Part shown: positions 1-6,463 of the stretch, piece after piece
Layout: each line of letters begins with the position of its first letter
How positions within the stretch are numbered: the first letter of the stretch is position 1
NCBI GenBank assembly: GCA_900551055.1
Contig: URUK01000017.1
Span: 1 to 51,783 of the forward strand
From: an uncultured Prevotella sp.
GTDB taxonomy: Bacteria > Bacteroidota > Bacteroidia > Bacteroidales > Bacteroidaceae
DNA length: 51,783 nt
Direction: 5' to 3'
The notes under the pieces: generated by a model
What the model was told of the DNA's origin: nothing
Databases searched by the model: none
What the model saw: the letters and a program-made list of their open reading frames with translations, nothing else
Made by a program: the position numbers and the translations under genes

Positions 1-199
1 CCGTGTCGCCGAAATAATAAGTCAGCGACGGCTCTATGCGTATTTTGTCGGTTATGCCGTATTGGAATTTCGCGCCAAGCCCGACGCTTTCCGCAGTAGT
101 TCCATAGTTCAGGTTAATGCCAATGGCCTTTTCTCCTTTTTGTGCGAACGTGCCAAGGCAGGAAAAGGCAAGCACGATTGTAATAAAAAATTTTTTCAT
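1..199 (-). CDS. Outer-membrane beta-barrel protein, N-terminal fragment (cut by window edge)
   Basis: Reading the minus strand from ATG at 199 gives a signal peptide (MKKFFITIVLAFSCLGTFAQ) followed by about 46 residues with the alternating pattern of a small beta-barrel (AIGINLNYGTTAESVGLGAKFQYG). The gene runs off the left edge, so only 66 codons are visible and family assignment rests on the leader and strand pattern. It resembles the porin-like or OmpW-like 'outer membrane beta-barrel' proteins common in Bacteroidetes. It could be cargo of the element that ends at the tRNA at 3312, or chromosomal sequence beyond it; the window does not show which. Confidence 0.65.
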   Translation of the reverse strand, partial: MKKFFITIVLAFSCLGTFAQKGEKAIGINLNYGTTAESVGLGAKFQYGITDKIRIEPSLTYYFGDT

Positions 200-287
200 G
201 TCTTTGTGTTTTGTGGTTAATAAAAAACAGTCCAAAAGCCGTAAAAAATAGACAGAAAAAGAAACGTGGACTAATAACTTCGTCTAC

Positions 288-407
288 GCTTTCTAAGGTA
301 TCGCCAAACACCTATGCACCATATACGAGTAAAAGCCCACGCCTTTAGGGCGTGAGCATTAACTTTTACTCTTGGTGCTTCTGCAAATTTGGCGATTTTT
401 AGAAAGC
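288..407. repeat. 120-bp imperfect palindrome
   Basis: Nested complementary arms run the whole length: 288-296/399-407 (gctttctaa/ttagaaagc), 301-308/388-395 (tcgccaaa/tttggcga), 316-321/373-378 (gcacca/tggtgc), 327-335/363-371 (gagtaaaag/cttttactc) and 338-343/349-354 (cacgcc/ggcgtg) around a 5-nt loop. All five pair perfectly; small bulges separate them. The central hairpin resembles the subterminal hairpins of IS200/IS605-type elements, but no transposase is visible. It lies between the minus-strand membrane protein and the XRE gene. Confidence 0.8.
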
Positions 408-503
408 AAGAATACAAAGCTAACGCTTCATTTCTATATGTCTTTTATTCGTTTTATATCATAGGCAATCTTTTTTATTTTTGCAAAGATAGTGAAAATA
501 TGG

Positions 504-806
504 TTAAATTCCAAGTATTTGTCCGTTTTCTTCCAATATTTTGCGTAGTTCTACTCTACTGTTGAATTGGTAAATTTTTCCTCCAACACGGATAAAGCCC
601 TCAACGTCATCTGTTGGCTCGAACAAGCTCTTGATTGATACGTCCAATGCGTTGGCAATTTTTTCAATCGTATCGAAACGTGCGTTGCCTTTCAGTGCCC
701 TATTGAGAGCCGACGGGTCTACGCCCATACGCATGGCAAGGTCTTTCTGTTGGAGTTTTTTCTCTTTACATAGCCTCCTGACATTTTGCGCTAACAGTTG
801 TTCCAT
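504..806 (-). CDS. XRE-family (Cro/CI-type) transcriptional regulator
   Basis: A 100-residue protein with an N-terminal helix-turn-helix at about residues 5-60 (QKDLAMRMGVDPSALNRALK followed by a FDTIEKIANALDVSIKSLFE stretch), the standard HTH_3 pattern of phage-like and mobile-element repressors. The last 35 residues form a short beta-rich tail (GFIRVGGKIYQFNSRVELRKI), possibly for dimerisation. It is transcribed divergently from the small serine recombinase at 973. Its promoter region carries one arm of a 14-bp inverted repeat whose other arm lies in the recombinase leader, so it probably controls both itself and the recombinase. AT-rich like the rest of the 1-3.3 kb element. Confidence 0.9.
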   Translation of the reverse strand: MEQLLAQNVRRLCKEKKLQQKDLAMRMGVDPSALNRALKGNARFDTIEKIANALDVSIKSLFEPTDDVEGFIRVGGKIYQFNSRVELRKILEENGQILGI

Positions 807-828
807 ATATATAAAGGTATTTATGGCG

Positions 829-860
829 CAAAGTTAAGCAAATAGATTTATATGTGCAAT
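829..860 (-). promoter_or_regulatory. Promoter of the XRE regulator
   Basis: On the minus strand a perfect -7 box TAACTTTG (829-836) is preceded by an ATTG -33 element (857-860) at 20 nt. Transcription would start about 15-20 nt before the ATG at 806. Confidence 0.6.
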
Positions 861-959
861 ATTTTTCGTTATAATTGAAAAATAAGTCATTGAATATTTT
901 GGATTAAAGAAAATAATCCATATCTTTGCAGTGTTGGTAATTGATATATAAATCTATTT
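840..959. promoter_or_regulatory. 14-bp inverted repeat spanning a divergent promoter (candidate operator pair)
   Basis: aaatagatttatat at 840-853 and its exact complement atataaatctattt at 946-959 are separated by 92 bp. The left arm lies between the -33 and -7 boxes of the XRE promoter; the right arm lies just downstream of the recombinase -7 box, in its leader. A factor binding both arms, possibly with looping, would repress both genes. Alternatively they are subsites for one of the serine recombinases. Confidence 0.6.
898..928 (+). promoter_or_regulatory. Promoter of the small serine recombinase
   Basis: TTTG at 898-901 and TATCTTTG at 921-928, separated by 19 nt, match the Bacteroidetes primary sigma-factor consensus exactly. 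The leader is about 40 nt before ATG 973. Confidence 0.75.
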
Positions 960-972
960 AACCCTACATAAT

Positions 973-1599
973 ATGACAAAGATAGCAATCTTCGCAAGAG
1001 TAAGCACAAACGTTCAAGATTACGAACGGCAGGTAAATGAACTTACAGCCCTCTGCAAGGGCAAAGGGTGGAGCGTTGAGGCTATCTTTAGCGAAAAGAT
1101 AAGTGGGGCAAGAAGAAATGCCGACCGTAACGAGCTAACACGAATGATAAAGTACGTGCAGGCTAACCGCATAAACAAAGTGGCGGTTACGGAATTGTCC
1201 AGACTTGGCCGTGATACTTTGCAGGTTTTGGAGGTTATCGAATGTTTTAACGAGTTGGGAATTTCGCTCTACATCCAAAATTACAATATAGAGACGTTGA
1301 ATGAGGACGGGACGGTAAACCCAATGAGCCAGTTCCTTATTACCATACTTGCAGAGGTGGCGAGAATGGAAAGAAAAACGATAAGGGAACGTGTGGAAAG
1401 TGGTTACAAAAACTATCGAGCTAACGGCGGTAAGGTTGGCCGAAAGCAAGGCTACAAGAAGCCAATAGAAGCTATGAAAGAACAGTACGCAGAGGAATTA
1501 AAATTGTTGCGTAAAGGTATAAGCCTGCGTAATATTTCTAAAATAACGGGCACGAGCGTAAACACCATACGTAAATGCCAAAGCCTCATCATTGATTGA
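973..1599 (+). CDS. Small serine recombinase (resolvase/invertase family)
   Basis: 208 residues. The N-terminal resolvase domain (about 3-140) starts IAIFARVSTN with the catalytic Ser11 in the ARVST motif and contains VAVTELSRLGRDTLQVLEVI and the arginine-rich helix ARMERKTIRERV. A short C-terminal helix-turn-helix (GISLRNISKITGTSVNTIRK, about 178-197) binds DNA. Size and architecture match Tn3/Gin-type resolvases and invertases that act on paired short sites, not large integrases. It follows a strong promoter and is divergent from the XRE regulator. It may resolve element copies or invert a segment; no inverted target is seen in this window. Confidence 0.93.
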   Translation: MTKIAIFARVSTNVQDYERQVNELTALCKGKGWSVEAIFSEKISGARRNADRNELTRMIKYVQANRINKVAVTELSRLGRDTLQVLEVIECFNELGISLYIQNYNIETLNEDGTVNPMSQFLITILAEVARMERKTIRERVESGYKNYRANGGKVGRKQGYKKPIEAMKEQYAEELKLLRKGISLRNISKITGTSVNTIRKCQSLIID

Positions 1600-1647
1600 G
1601 GCTGAAAATAAGTGCCCAGCGTGGCACACTCTTAGATACCAAACAAA

Positions 1648-1785
1648 TTGCTATCGTTAATACATTGTAAACAAATTCTTAATCAAGGAACAAGAAAATA
1701 CAAAGATGAGGAAGTCAAGGAAATAAGAGACTATCTGTATCTATTAGCAAGTATCGAGCTGGAAAATAACAATATTAAGGAATGA
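1648..1785 (+). CDS. Small hypothetical ORF upstream of the large recombinase
   Basis: The frame ending at TGA 1783-1785 encodes a C-terminal stretch NQGTRKYKDEEVKEIRDYLY followed by LLASIELENNNIKE. This acidic helical pattern is like small proteins found next to recombinases in Bacteroides-type elements. The only visible start in frame after the previous stop (1633) is TTG at 1648, giving about 45 residues, so the start is uncertain and the N-terminus may be lost. The stop is 4 bp before the recombinase ATG, which suggests translational coupling. Function unknown. Confidence 0.4.
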   Translation: MLSLIHCKQILNQGTRKYKDEEVKEIRDYLYLLASIELENNNIKE

Positions 1786-1789
1786 GGCT

Positions 1790-3397
1790 ATGAATGTAAT
1801 ACTTTATGCAAGGGTAAGCACAGACGAGCAGGCCGACGGCAGTTCACTTGAAGTACAGGCGGCGAGGCTGAAAGACTATTGCAACAAGAGAAGTTACACA
1901 ATAGTCGGCGACGAACAGCCGTACAACGAGGATTATTCGGCCAAACATTTCGACCTGCAACGCCCTGCGATGAAAAAAATATACGAGTATTGCAAGAAGC
2001 ACAAGGGCACGGTGAATAAGATACTCTTCTATCGTTGGGATAGGTACGCAAGAAACATGGAGTTTGCCTTTGCCTATAAACGTAAGTTCATGGACGAGTT
2101 GGGCGTTGAGATTAACGCCATTGAGTCGCCGATTGACTTCGCAAGCACGGAGTGGGCGACAATGCTCGCAATATATTGCGGCGTGGCGCACACGGAAGAT
2201 GTTAAGATTTCCCGAAGAACACGTGACGGCATACACGGCACATTACTCAAAGGCAAGTGCGCCAACAAAGCACCACGGGGTTACAAGAATGTGCGCACAA
2301 GCAAGCACGAAACGCACGTTGAAGTAGACGAAGCAAAGGCAAGACTTGTGCAAGCTGTGTTCCGTGAGGTTGCAAAAGGCGTTGAAACGCCGTGTCGCAT
2401 AAGGCGCAGGCTGTGCCCGATGATTGCAGAAAGTTCTTATTTCAGCATGTTACGGAATGTTTTTTATATCGGAAAGATACGTGTACCAGCCTACCAGGGC
2501 GACCCCGAACAGATAATAGACGGCCAGCACGAGCCATTGATTGACGAAGAGACCTTTAATAAAGTGCAAGATATTTTGGACGGAAACAGAAAGAACACTC
2601 CAAAACTAAGTAAAAAGATAGACCCCGACTTGTATTTGCGTAAGTTCCTTGTTTGCCCTGTTTGCGGCCATGCACTTACAGGCTCGACAAGCAGCGGCAA
2701 CGGTGGCAAATACACCTATTACCATTGTAATAATGATGGTAAGCATATACGCCGACGTGCCGACGAGGTAAACGAGGGTTTTGCCCGTTATTTAGGCTGT
2801 TTAAAGCCCAATGAAGCCGTCCTACGGCTTTATTGTGACATACTGAAAGACGTGCAGGGTGACGGTGTGAAAGAGGCACAGATGGCACAGGAAACGCTTA
2901 GAAAGGAAATTAAAAAGGTGGAGGAAATGCGTAATAACCTTGATGACAAGTATTGTGTTGGGGCAATTTCGGATGACAAATACAACCGAATATCCAAGCG
3001 TTATGAGCAACAAATCAATGATTTGCAGAATAAAATAAATATGCTCAACGGCAACACAAAGGGAGTTAAGAAGAAAATAGACTATTCCGTGAACATAATC
3101 AACAATTTAACAAACATTATGAGAGACGGCTCGGTCGAAATGAAAATAAAAGTTCTTGGTTCGATGTTTTCGGGAAAAATCGAGTTCGACGGAATAAAAT
3201 ATCGAACCAAATCCTACAACAAGGTGCTTGACCTTATCTATCAGCAAACCAATGAGTTACGAGGAGACAAAAAAGAAAAAGGAGAAAGATTTTCGTCTTT
3301 CTCCAATTCAGTACCCAGAGCCGGGGTCGAACCGGCACGGGTTGCCCCACTGGTGTTTGAGACCAGCGCGTCTACCGATTCCGCCATCTGGGCTTAA
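1790..3397 (+). CDS. Large serine recombinase (site-specific integrase)
   Basis: The reading frame is 535 residues. The resolvase catalytic domain (about 2-150) has Ser10 in YARVSTDEQ and the WDRYARN motif. A 'recombinase' DNA-binding domain follows (about 160-270, including APRGYKN and NVFYIGKIRVP), then a zinc ribbon (C289-x2-C292 in CPVCGHALTGS, with a further Cys in YYHCNNDG) and a coiled-coil of about 350-430. This is the architecture of phage and conjugative-element integrases and excisionases. The last 28 or so residues (from VPRAGVEPAR) are antisense translation of tRNA-Leu at 3312-3393, so the natural C-terminus in the circular form is probably different. The overlap suggests the element is integrated at the tRNA 3' end. 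Confidence 0.92.
   Translation: MNVILYARVSTDEQADGSSLEVQAARLKDYCNKRSYTIVGDEQPYNEDYSAKHFDLQRPAMKKIYEYCKKHKGTVNKILFYRWDRYARNMEFAFAYKRKFMDELGVEINAIESPIDFASTEWATMLAIYCGVAHTEDVKISRRTRDGIHGTLLKGKCANKAPRGYKNVRTSKHETHVEVDEAKARLVQAVFREVAKGVETPCRIRRRLCPMIAESSYFSMLRNVFYIGKIRVPAYQGDPEQIIDGQHEPLIDEETFNKVQDILDGNRKNTPKLSKKIDPDLYLRKFLVCPVCGHALTGSTSSGNGGKYTYYHCNNDGKHIRRRADEVNEGFARYLGCLKPNEAVLRLYCDILKDVQGDGVKEAQMAQETLRKEIKKVEEMRNNLDDKYCVGAISDDKYNRISKRYEQQINDLQNKINMLNGNTKGVKKKIDYSVNIINNLTNIMRDGSVEMKIKVLGSMFSGKIEFDGIKYRTKSYNKVLDLIYQQTNELRGDKKEKGERFSSFSNSVPRAGVEPARVAPLVFETSASTDSAIWA
3312..3335. other. Probable attachment site (tRNA-Leu 3' end)
   Basis: AT-rich element DNA (recombinase, small ORF, XRE gene) stops exactly at the 3' end of the tRNA, and GC-rich chromosomal DNA follows upstream of the tRNA promoter. 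Integration into a tRNA 3' end would regenerate the tRNA and leave a direct repeat of this segment at the far end, outside the window. The exact core is not determinable here. Confidence 0.5.
3312..3393 (-). tRNA. tRNA-Leu (anticodon CAA)
   Basis: On the minus strand, acceptor arms GCCCAGA (3393-3387) and TCTGGGT (3319-3313) pair, with discriminator A at 3312 and no encoded CCA. The anticodon stem-loop is CTGGT-CTCAAAC-ACCAG, giving anticodon CAA, which reads UUG. The TTCGACC T-loop and a long variable arm fit a class II leucine tRNA; the length is 82 nt. The 3' end abuts and overlaps the end of the large serine recombinase ORF. Confidence 0.96.
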
Positions 3398-3405
3398 AAG
3401 TGGTG

Positions 3406-3436
3406 CAAAGATACTGGAAAATTCCGAATTGACAAA
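3406..3436 (-). promoter_or_regulatory. Promoter of tRNA-Leu
   Basis: On the minus strand, TTTG (3433-3436) and TATCTTTG (3406-3413) are separated by exactly 19 nt, a perfect Bacteroidetes promoter. Transcription would begin a few bases before the mature tRNA 5' end at 3393. Confidence 0.8.
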
Positions 3437-3462
3437 TTTTTAATTGAAAAAACTTAAAATAA

Positions 3463-3493
3463 TTGGCCGTAAGGGCTTTTATGCGTACCTTCG
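3463..3493 (+). promoter_or_regulatory. Promoter of the mannose-1-phosphate guanylyltransferase gene
   Basis: TTG at 3463-3465 and TACCTTCG at 3486-3493 (one mismatch to TAnnTTTG), 20 nt apart. It lies just upstream of the gene and is divergent from the tRNA promoter. Confidence 0.55.
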
Positions 3494-3519
3494 TATCGTA
3501 AAACAAAATCTATGTGGCT

Positions 3520-4614
3520 ATGAATGGAAACACGGACAATTATTGCTTGATTTTGGCCGGGGGGAAGGGCCGCAGGCTGTGGCCTTGCAGCCGGGAGGCG
3601 CGCCCGAAGCAGTTTCTTGACTTTTTCTCTACGGGCCGCACGCTGCTTCAGCAGACGTATGACCGCATGTCTGCCTTCATACCTTCAGGCAACATATATG
3701 TAAGCACCAACCGTATCTACACTTCGCTTGTGGAGGAGCAGCTGCCGGAGCTGCCCAAGGAGAACATCCTGAGCGAGCCGATTTTCCGCAATACTGCGCC
3801 GAGCCTGGCCTGGGCCGCTTACCGCATACTGCACATCAACAGGAAGGCGAGGCTGGTGGTGGTGCCGTCTGACCAGGCCGTTTTCAAGGAGGACGAGTTC
3901 AGGAGGAACGTTGTCGAGGGGCTTGACTTCGTCGACGGCAACGACTGCATCCTGACCATGGGCGTCAAGCCTACGCGGCCGGAGCCTGGCTACGGCTACA
4001 TCCAGCAGGGCACTCCTACGCGCAACGCCGACGTTTTCAAGGTAAAGTCGTTCACGGAGAAGCCCGACCGCGACTTCGCGCGCATGTTCATGGACAGCGG
4101 CGAGTTTTATTGGAACACGGGGCTGTTCCTCGCCAACGTGGGCTACCTTGGCCTTGTGCTGGCGAAGATACTGCCGCCCGTGATGCGTCGCGTCCCCAAC
4201 TGGGACGGAGGGGAGTATGACCTTGACAAGGACATGGAGCTGGTGAAGGAGAATTTCCCGTCGTTTCCGAACATGTCGATAGAATACGGCGTGCTTGAGG
4301 GGAATAAGAACGTGTACGTGATGAAGTGCGACTTCGGCTGGGCCGACCTCGGCATGTGGCACTCCATATACGAGAGCATGAGCCAGGGCGACGGCGACAA
4401 CGTGGTGATAGGGTCGCATGTGGTGACCGAGGACAGCCGCAACAACATAATAAAGATGCCCGACGACCACCTTGCCGTAGTCAACGGACTTGACGGATAC
4501 ATCGTGGCGGAAGAGGGCAACGTGCTGCTCATCTGCAAGAAAGAGGACTCCTCGGCTCTCGTCCGCAAGTATGCCAACGACGTACAGGTGAATTACGGAG
4601 AGGAATTTATTTAA
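3520..4614 (+). CDS. manC: Mannose-1-phosphate guanylyltransferase (GDP-mannose pyrophosphorylase)
   Basis: This cytoplasmic enzyme makes GDP-mannose from mannose-1-phosphate and GTP, feeding mannosylation and GDP-fucose or rhamnose synthesis. The nucleotidyltransferase signature LILAGGKGRRLWPCSR followed by RPKQFLDFF lies at the N-terminus. NTAPSLAWAA, VVPSDQAV, FTEKP and WNTGLFL motifs follow, as does FGWADLGMW near residue 275. At about 364 residues it has only the transferase domain and lacks the C-terminal phosphomannose isomerase domain of bifunctional enzymes. ATG 3520 is preferred; an in-frame GTG two codons upstream (3514) is also possible. It is convergent with the HIT gene, sharing a long hairpin between the stops. 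It borders a mannosidase-containing PUL but is separated from it and is probably housekeeping. Confidence 0.95.
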   Translation: MNGNTDNYCLILAGGKGRRLWPCSREARPKQFLDFFSTGRTLLQQTYDRMSAFIPSGNIYVSTNRIYTSLVEEQLPELPKENILSEPIFRNTAPSLAWAAYRILHINRKARLVVVPSDQAVFKEDEFRRNVVEGLDFVDGNDCILTMGVKPTRPEPGYGYIQQGTPTRNADVFKVKSFTEKPDRDFARMFMDSGEFYWNTGLFLANVGYLGLVLAKILPPVMRRVPNWDGGEYDLDKDMELVKENFPSFPNMSIEYGVLEGNKNVYVMKCDFGWADLGMWHSIYESMSQGDGDNVVIGSHVVTEDSRNNIIKMPDDHLAVVNGLDGYIVAEEGNVLLICKKEDSSALVRKYANDVQVNYGEEFI

Positions 4615-4713
4615 AGGTGAGAAGGTGAGAAAGTGAGAAGGTGAGATGTCGTTTGTCAATATCAATAACAAAACAATGTCTCACCTTCTCACTTTCTCAC
4701 TTTCTCACCTTTT
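4613..4713. terminator. 34-bp inverted repeat between convergent genes (likely bidirectional terminator)
   Basis: 4613-4646 is built of ggtgaga-type words, and 4679-4712 is its complement with a single mismatch; the loop is about 32 nt. The arms abut the stop codon of manC (4612-4614) and that of the HIT gene (4713-4715), and the right arm ends in a T run. It is the first of the low-complexity inverted repeats that fill many gaps in this window. Confidence 0.7.
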
Positions 4714-5102
4714 TAAAACTTTTCCCTTATCTTACTTGCTGTTTCCTCGAACTCGGCTTCGGAGAGCTTGAGCTTGGGGTTGGCGAAGTTCATGTCGCCC
4801 TCGCTCTGCATCGGCACGAGGTGTATGTGGGCGTGAGCCACTTCGAGGCCGAGCACCGCCATGCCCACCTTGCGGCAGGGGAAGGCGGCCTTTATGGCCT
4901 TTGCCACGCGCTTGGCGAAGACTATCATTTCGGCAAGCTCGTCGTCTTCAAGGTCGAAGAAGTAGTCAACTTCGCGGCGGGGGATTACCAGTGTGTGTCC
5001 CTTTGCCAGCGGATTGATGTCGAGGAAGGCGTAGAACTTGTCGTCCTCGGCGCATTTGTAGCTCGGTATTTCGCCGGCTGCTATCTTTGAGAATATGTCC
5101 AT
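4713..5102 (-). CDS. HIT-family nucleotide-binding protein
   Basis: 129 residues. The N-terminal IFSKIAAGEIPSYKCAEDD and DINPLAKGHTLVIPRREVDY stretches and the histidine triad AHAHIHLVPM (about residues 89-98) are diagnostic of HinT/HIT hydrolases, which act on nucleoside phosphoramidates and AMP-lysine-type adducts in the cytoplasm. The C-terminal 25 residues are helical and charged. It lies downstream of greA on the same strand. In many Bacteroidetes HIT and greA are adjacent, so cotranscription across the 209-bp repeat-rich gap is plausible. Confidence 0.95.
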   Translation of the reverse strand: MDIFSKIAAGEIPSYKCAEDDKFYAFLDINPLAKGHTLVIPRREVDYFFDLEDDELAEMIVFAKRVAKAIKAAFPCRKVGMAVLGLEVAHAHIHLVPMQSEGDMNFANPKLKLSEAEFEETASKIREKF

Positions 5103-5108
5103 TTGTTT

Positions 5109-5310
5109 GGGTTTTATGGTTATGCGGTTTTACGGTTATACGGTTATGGGGTTTTGCGGTTGTGAGGTTTTGCGGTTGTGAAGTCCTTTGTTTATGGTTC
5201 TGTTTACGGCCAAGTTTTAATAACTTGTAACCATAAACCCTGTAACCTTACAACCTCATAACCGCAACACCGTATAACCTTACAACCTCATAACCCAATA
5301 ACCGCAAAAC
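5109..5310. repeat. Low-complexity inverted repeat (ggttatgcggtt words)
   Basis: The left half is tandem ggtt-atgc/ttgc words (about 5115-5180). The right half (about 5220-5308) is the complementary word set (cataaccgcaa). The two halves flank a short spacer. It fills the gap between greA and the HIT gene. A near twin occurs at 41582-41785. Confidence 0.75.
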
Positions 5311-5311
5311 A

Positions 5312-5779
5312 TTACTCTACGCTGATATTGTCAATCCTCAGCTTGATTGTTCCGCGCGGTATTTTTATTTCTACCTCGTCGCCCACTTTCTTGTTGAGCA
5401 GTCCTTGCGCGATGGGGGTCTTGATTGATATTTTCCCTTCGCGCAGGTTGGCCTCGCTCTCGCTCACGATGGTGTAGGTCATCTTGGCCTTGGTGGCAAG
5501 GTTGGTCATCTCCACCTTCGAGAGAATCTGCACGCAGTCGGTGCTCAGGCGTGACGTGTCGACGATTTTCGCTTCCGAGATTGCCAGTTTCAGCTTGTTG
5601 ATTTTGTCCTCGAGGTGTGCCTGCGCCTCCTTTGCGGCGTCGTATTCGGAGTTCTCGCTAAGGTCGCCCTTGTCTCGCGCCTCGGCGATGGCCGCCGACG
5701 CTTTCGGGCGCTCCACGCTTTCCAGGTGTTTCAGTTCGGCCACAAGCTTGTCGTAGCCTTCTTGTGACATGTAAGCCAT
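5312..5779 (-). CDS. greA: Transcription elongation factor GreA
   Basis: 155 residues from ATG 5779 (MAYMSQEGYDKLVAELKHLE). The N-terminal coiled-coil carries the acidic tip region RDKGDLSENSEYDAAKEAQA, which stimulates transcript cleavage by backtracked RNA polymerase. The C-terminal FKBP-like domain includes SPIAQGLLNKKVGDEVEI-type sequence (here TPIAQGLLNKKVGDEVEIKI). The frame stays open upstream to 5836, but that start lies inside the leader hairpin, and 155 residues is the family length, so 5779 is chosen. The leader contains a terminator-like hairpin that may attenuate or autoregulate the gene. Confidence 0.97.
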   Translation of the reverse strand: MAYMSQEGYDKLVAELKHLESVERPKASAAIAEARDKGDLSENSEYDAAKEAQAHLEDKINKLKLAISEAKIVDTSRLSTDCVQILSKVEMTNLATKAKMTYTIVSESEANLREGKISIKTPIAQGLLNKKVGDEVEIKIPRGTIKLRIDNISVE

Positions 5780-5809
5780 AATCTTTCTGTATTTAGTTAT
5801 TGTTTTCCG

Positions 5810-5854
5810 GGAAAGACAAAAAGAGAATTCCGACATTTTCCTGAATGTCGGAAT
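5810..5854 (-). promoter_or_regulatory. Terminator-like hairpin in the greA leader (candidate attenuator)
   Basis: On the transcript (minus) strand attccgacatt (5854-5844) pairs perfectly with aatgtcggaat (5837-5827) over 11 bp with a 6-nt loop. It is followed by ctctttttgtcttt. It lies between the promoter (5896-5927) and ATG 5779, the right place for premature termination. Confidence 0.6.
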
Positions 5855-5895
5855 CCCCGCTTTGTTCCCTATGTCTTATCGTTGTTTTCCGGCTG

Positions 5896-5927
5896 CAAAG
5901 ATAGTCATTGTTTTCCGTCCGGGCAAT
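5896..5927 (-). promoter_or_regulatory. Promoter of greA
   Basis: On the minus strand ATTG (5924-5927) and TATCTTTG (5896-5903) are 20 nt apart. This gives a leader of about 110 nt containing the hairpin. Confidence 0.7.
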
Positions 5928-6125
5928 TTTTTCAAGCTAAAAAAGATTAAGGCGGCCGCTTTTCCGCAGTCCTTGCCGCCGCCTGCGGGTGGCGGCAGGG
6001 TGCCGCTTATTAAATAAGGTATATGGATTGGCCTGGCGGTTGCTCCCGGCTTGGCTTGTGTTTGTGTACTGGGAGCAATGGGAGTGACAGGACGGATAAG
6101 GCGGATATGAAAATAATAAGACGGA

Positions 6126-6172
6126 GGTAATCAAGCTCCCTCCCTTCGGGAGGGTTGGGGTGGGTCGTCCCT
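6126..6172. repeat. G-rich dispersed repeat (ctccctcccttcgggaggg type)
   Basis: The segment ggtaatcaagctccctccc, a ttcg loop, then gggagggttggggtgggtc. The central ccctcccttcgggaggg is a tight hairpin. Similar copies occur at 32663-32700 and 44575-44614, with an inverted partial copy at 44426-44446. Confidence 0.7.
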
Positions 6173-6190
6173 TTGGTAGGGGAGGTTCGT

Positions 6191-6278
6191 CAAAAGGCCG
6201 TGTCTTAGGAGGTGAAAGGTGGCCTTTTGCGTCCTGAAAGACGGCCTTTTGCAAGCCGAAAGGCCGTCTTTTGCAAAG
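6191..6278. repeat. 22-bp palindromic repeat array A (4 units)
   Basis: Units at 6191, 6213, 6235 and 6257, each exactly 22 bp. Units 3 and 4 form a 13-bp perfect stem (AAAGACGGCCTTT with AAAGGCCGTCTTT). The array lies upstream of the first GH2 gene. The rest of 5930-6440 is non-coding GC-rich DNA. Confidence 0.85.
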
Positions 6279-6463
6279 CCCTTTGCCTGCGGCCGTCGCG
6301 GCGCGTGGCGCGGCCGTGTGTGGCGCGGTGTATGGGGCGGAGGGGCGTGCGCGGCCGCTTAAAATGCCGTTTTATCTGATATTAAGCCCAAATTAAGTGC
6401 AGTTTCGCTGCTTTTTTTATTATATAATGTTTACTTTGCAGCGTGAAAACATCTTGTTACATT

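Noticed and set aside
288..407. Palindrome considered as an integron attC site
   Set aside because: No RYYYAAC/GTTRRRY core sites and no tyrosine integron integrase nearby.
3310..3397. Last part of the large recombinase read as a functional domain
   Set aside because: It is antisense translation of tRNA-Leu; a familiar artefact where an ORF runs into a tRNA.
3685..4671. 328-codon minus-strand ORF opposite manC
   Set aside because: Histidine- and valine-rich shadow of a GC-rich gene; no domain pattern.
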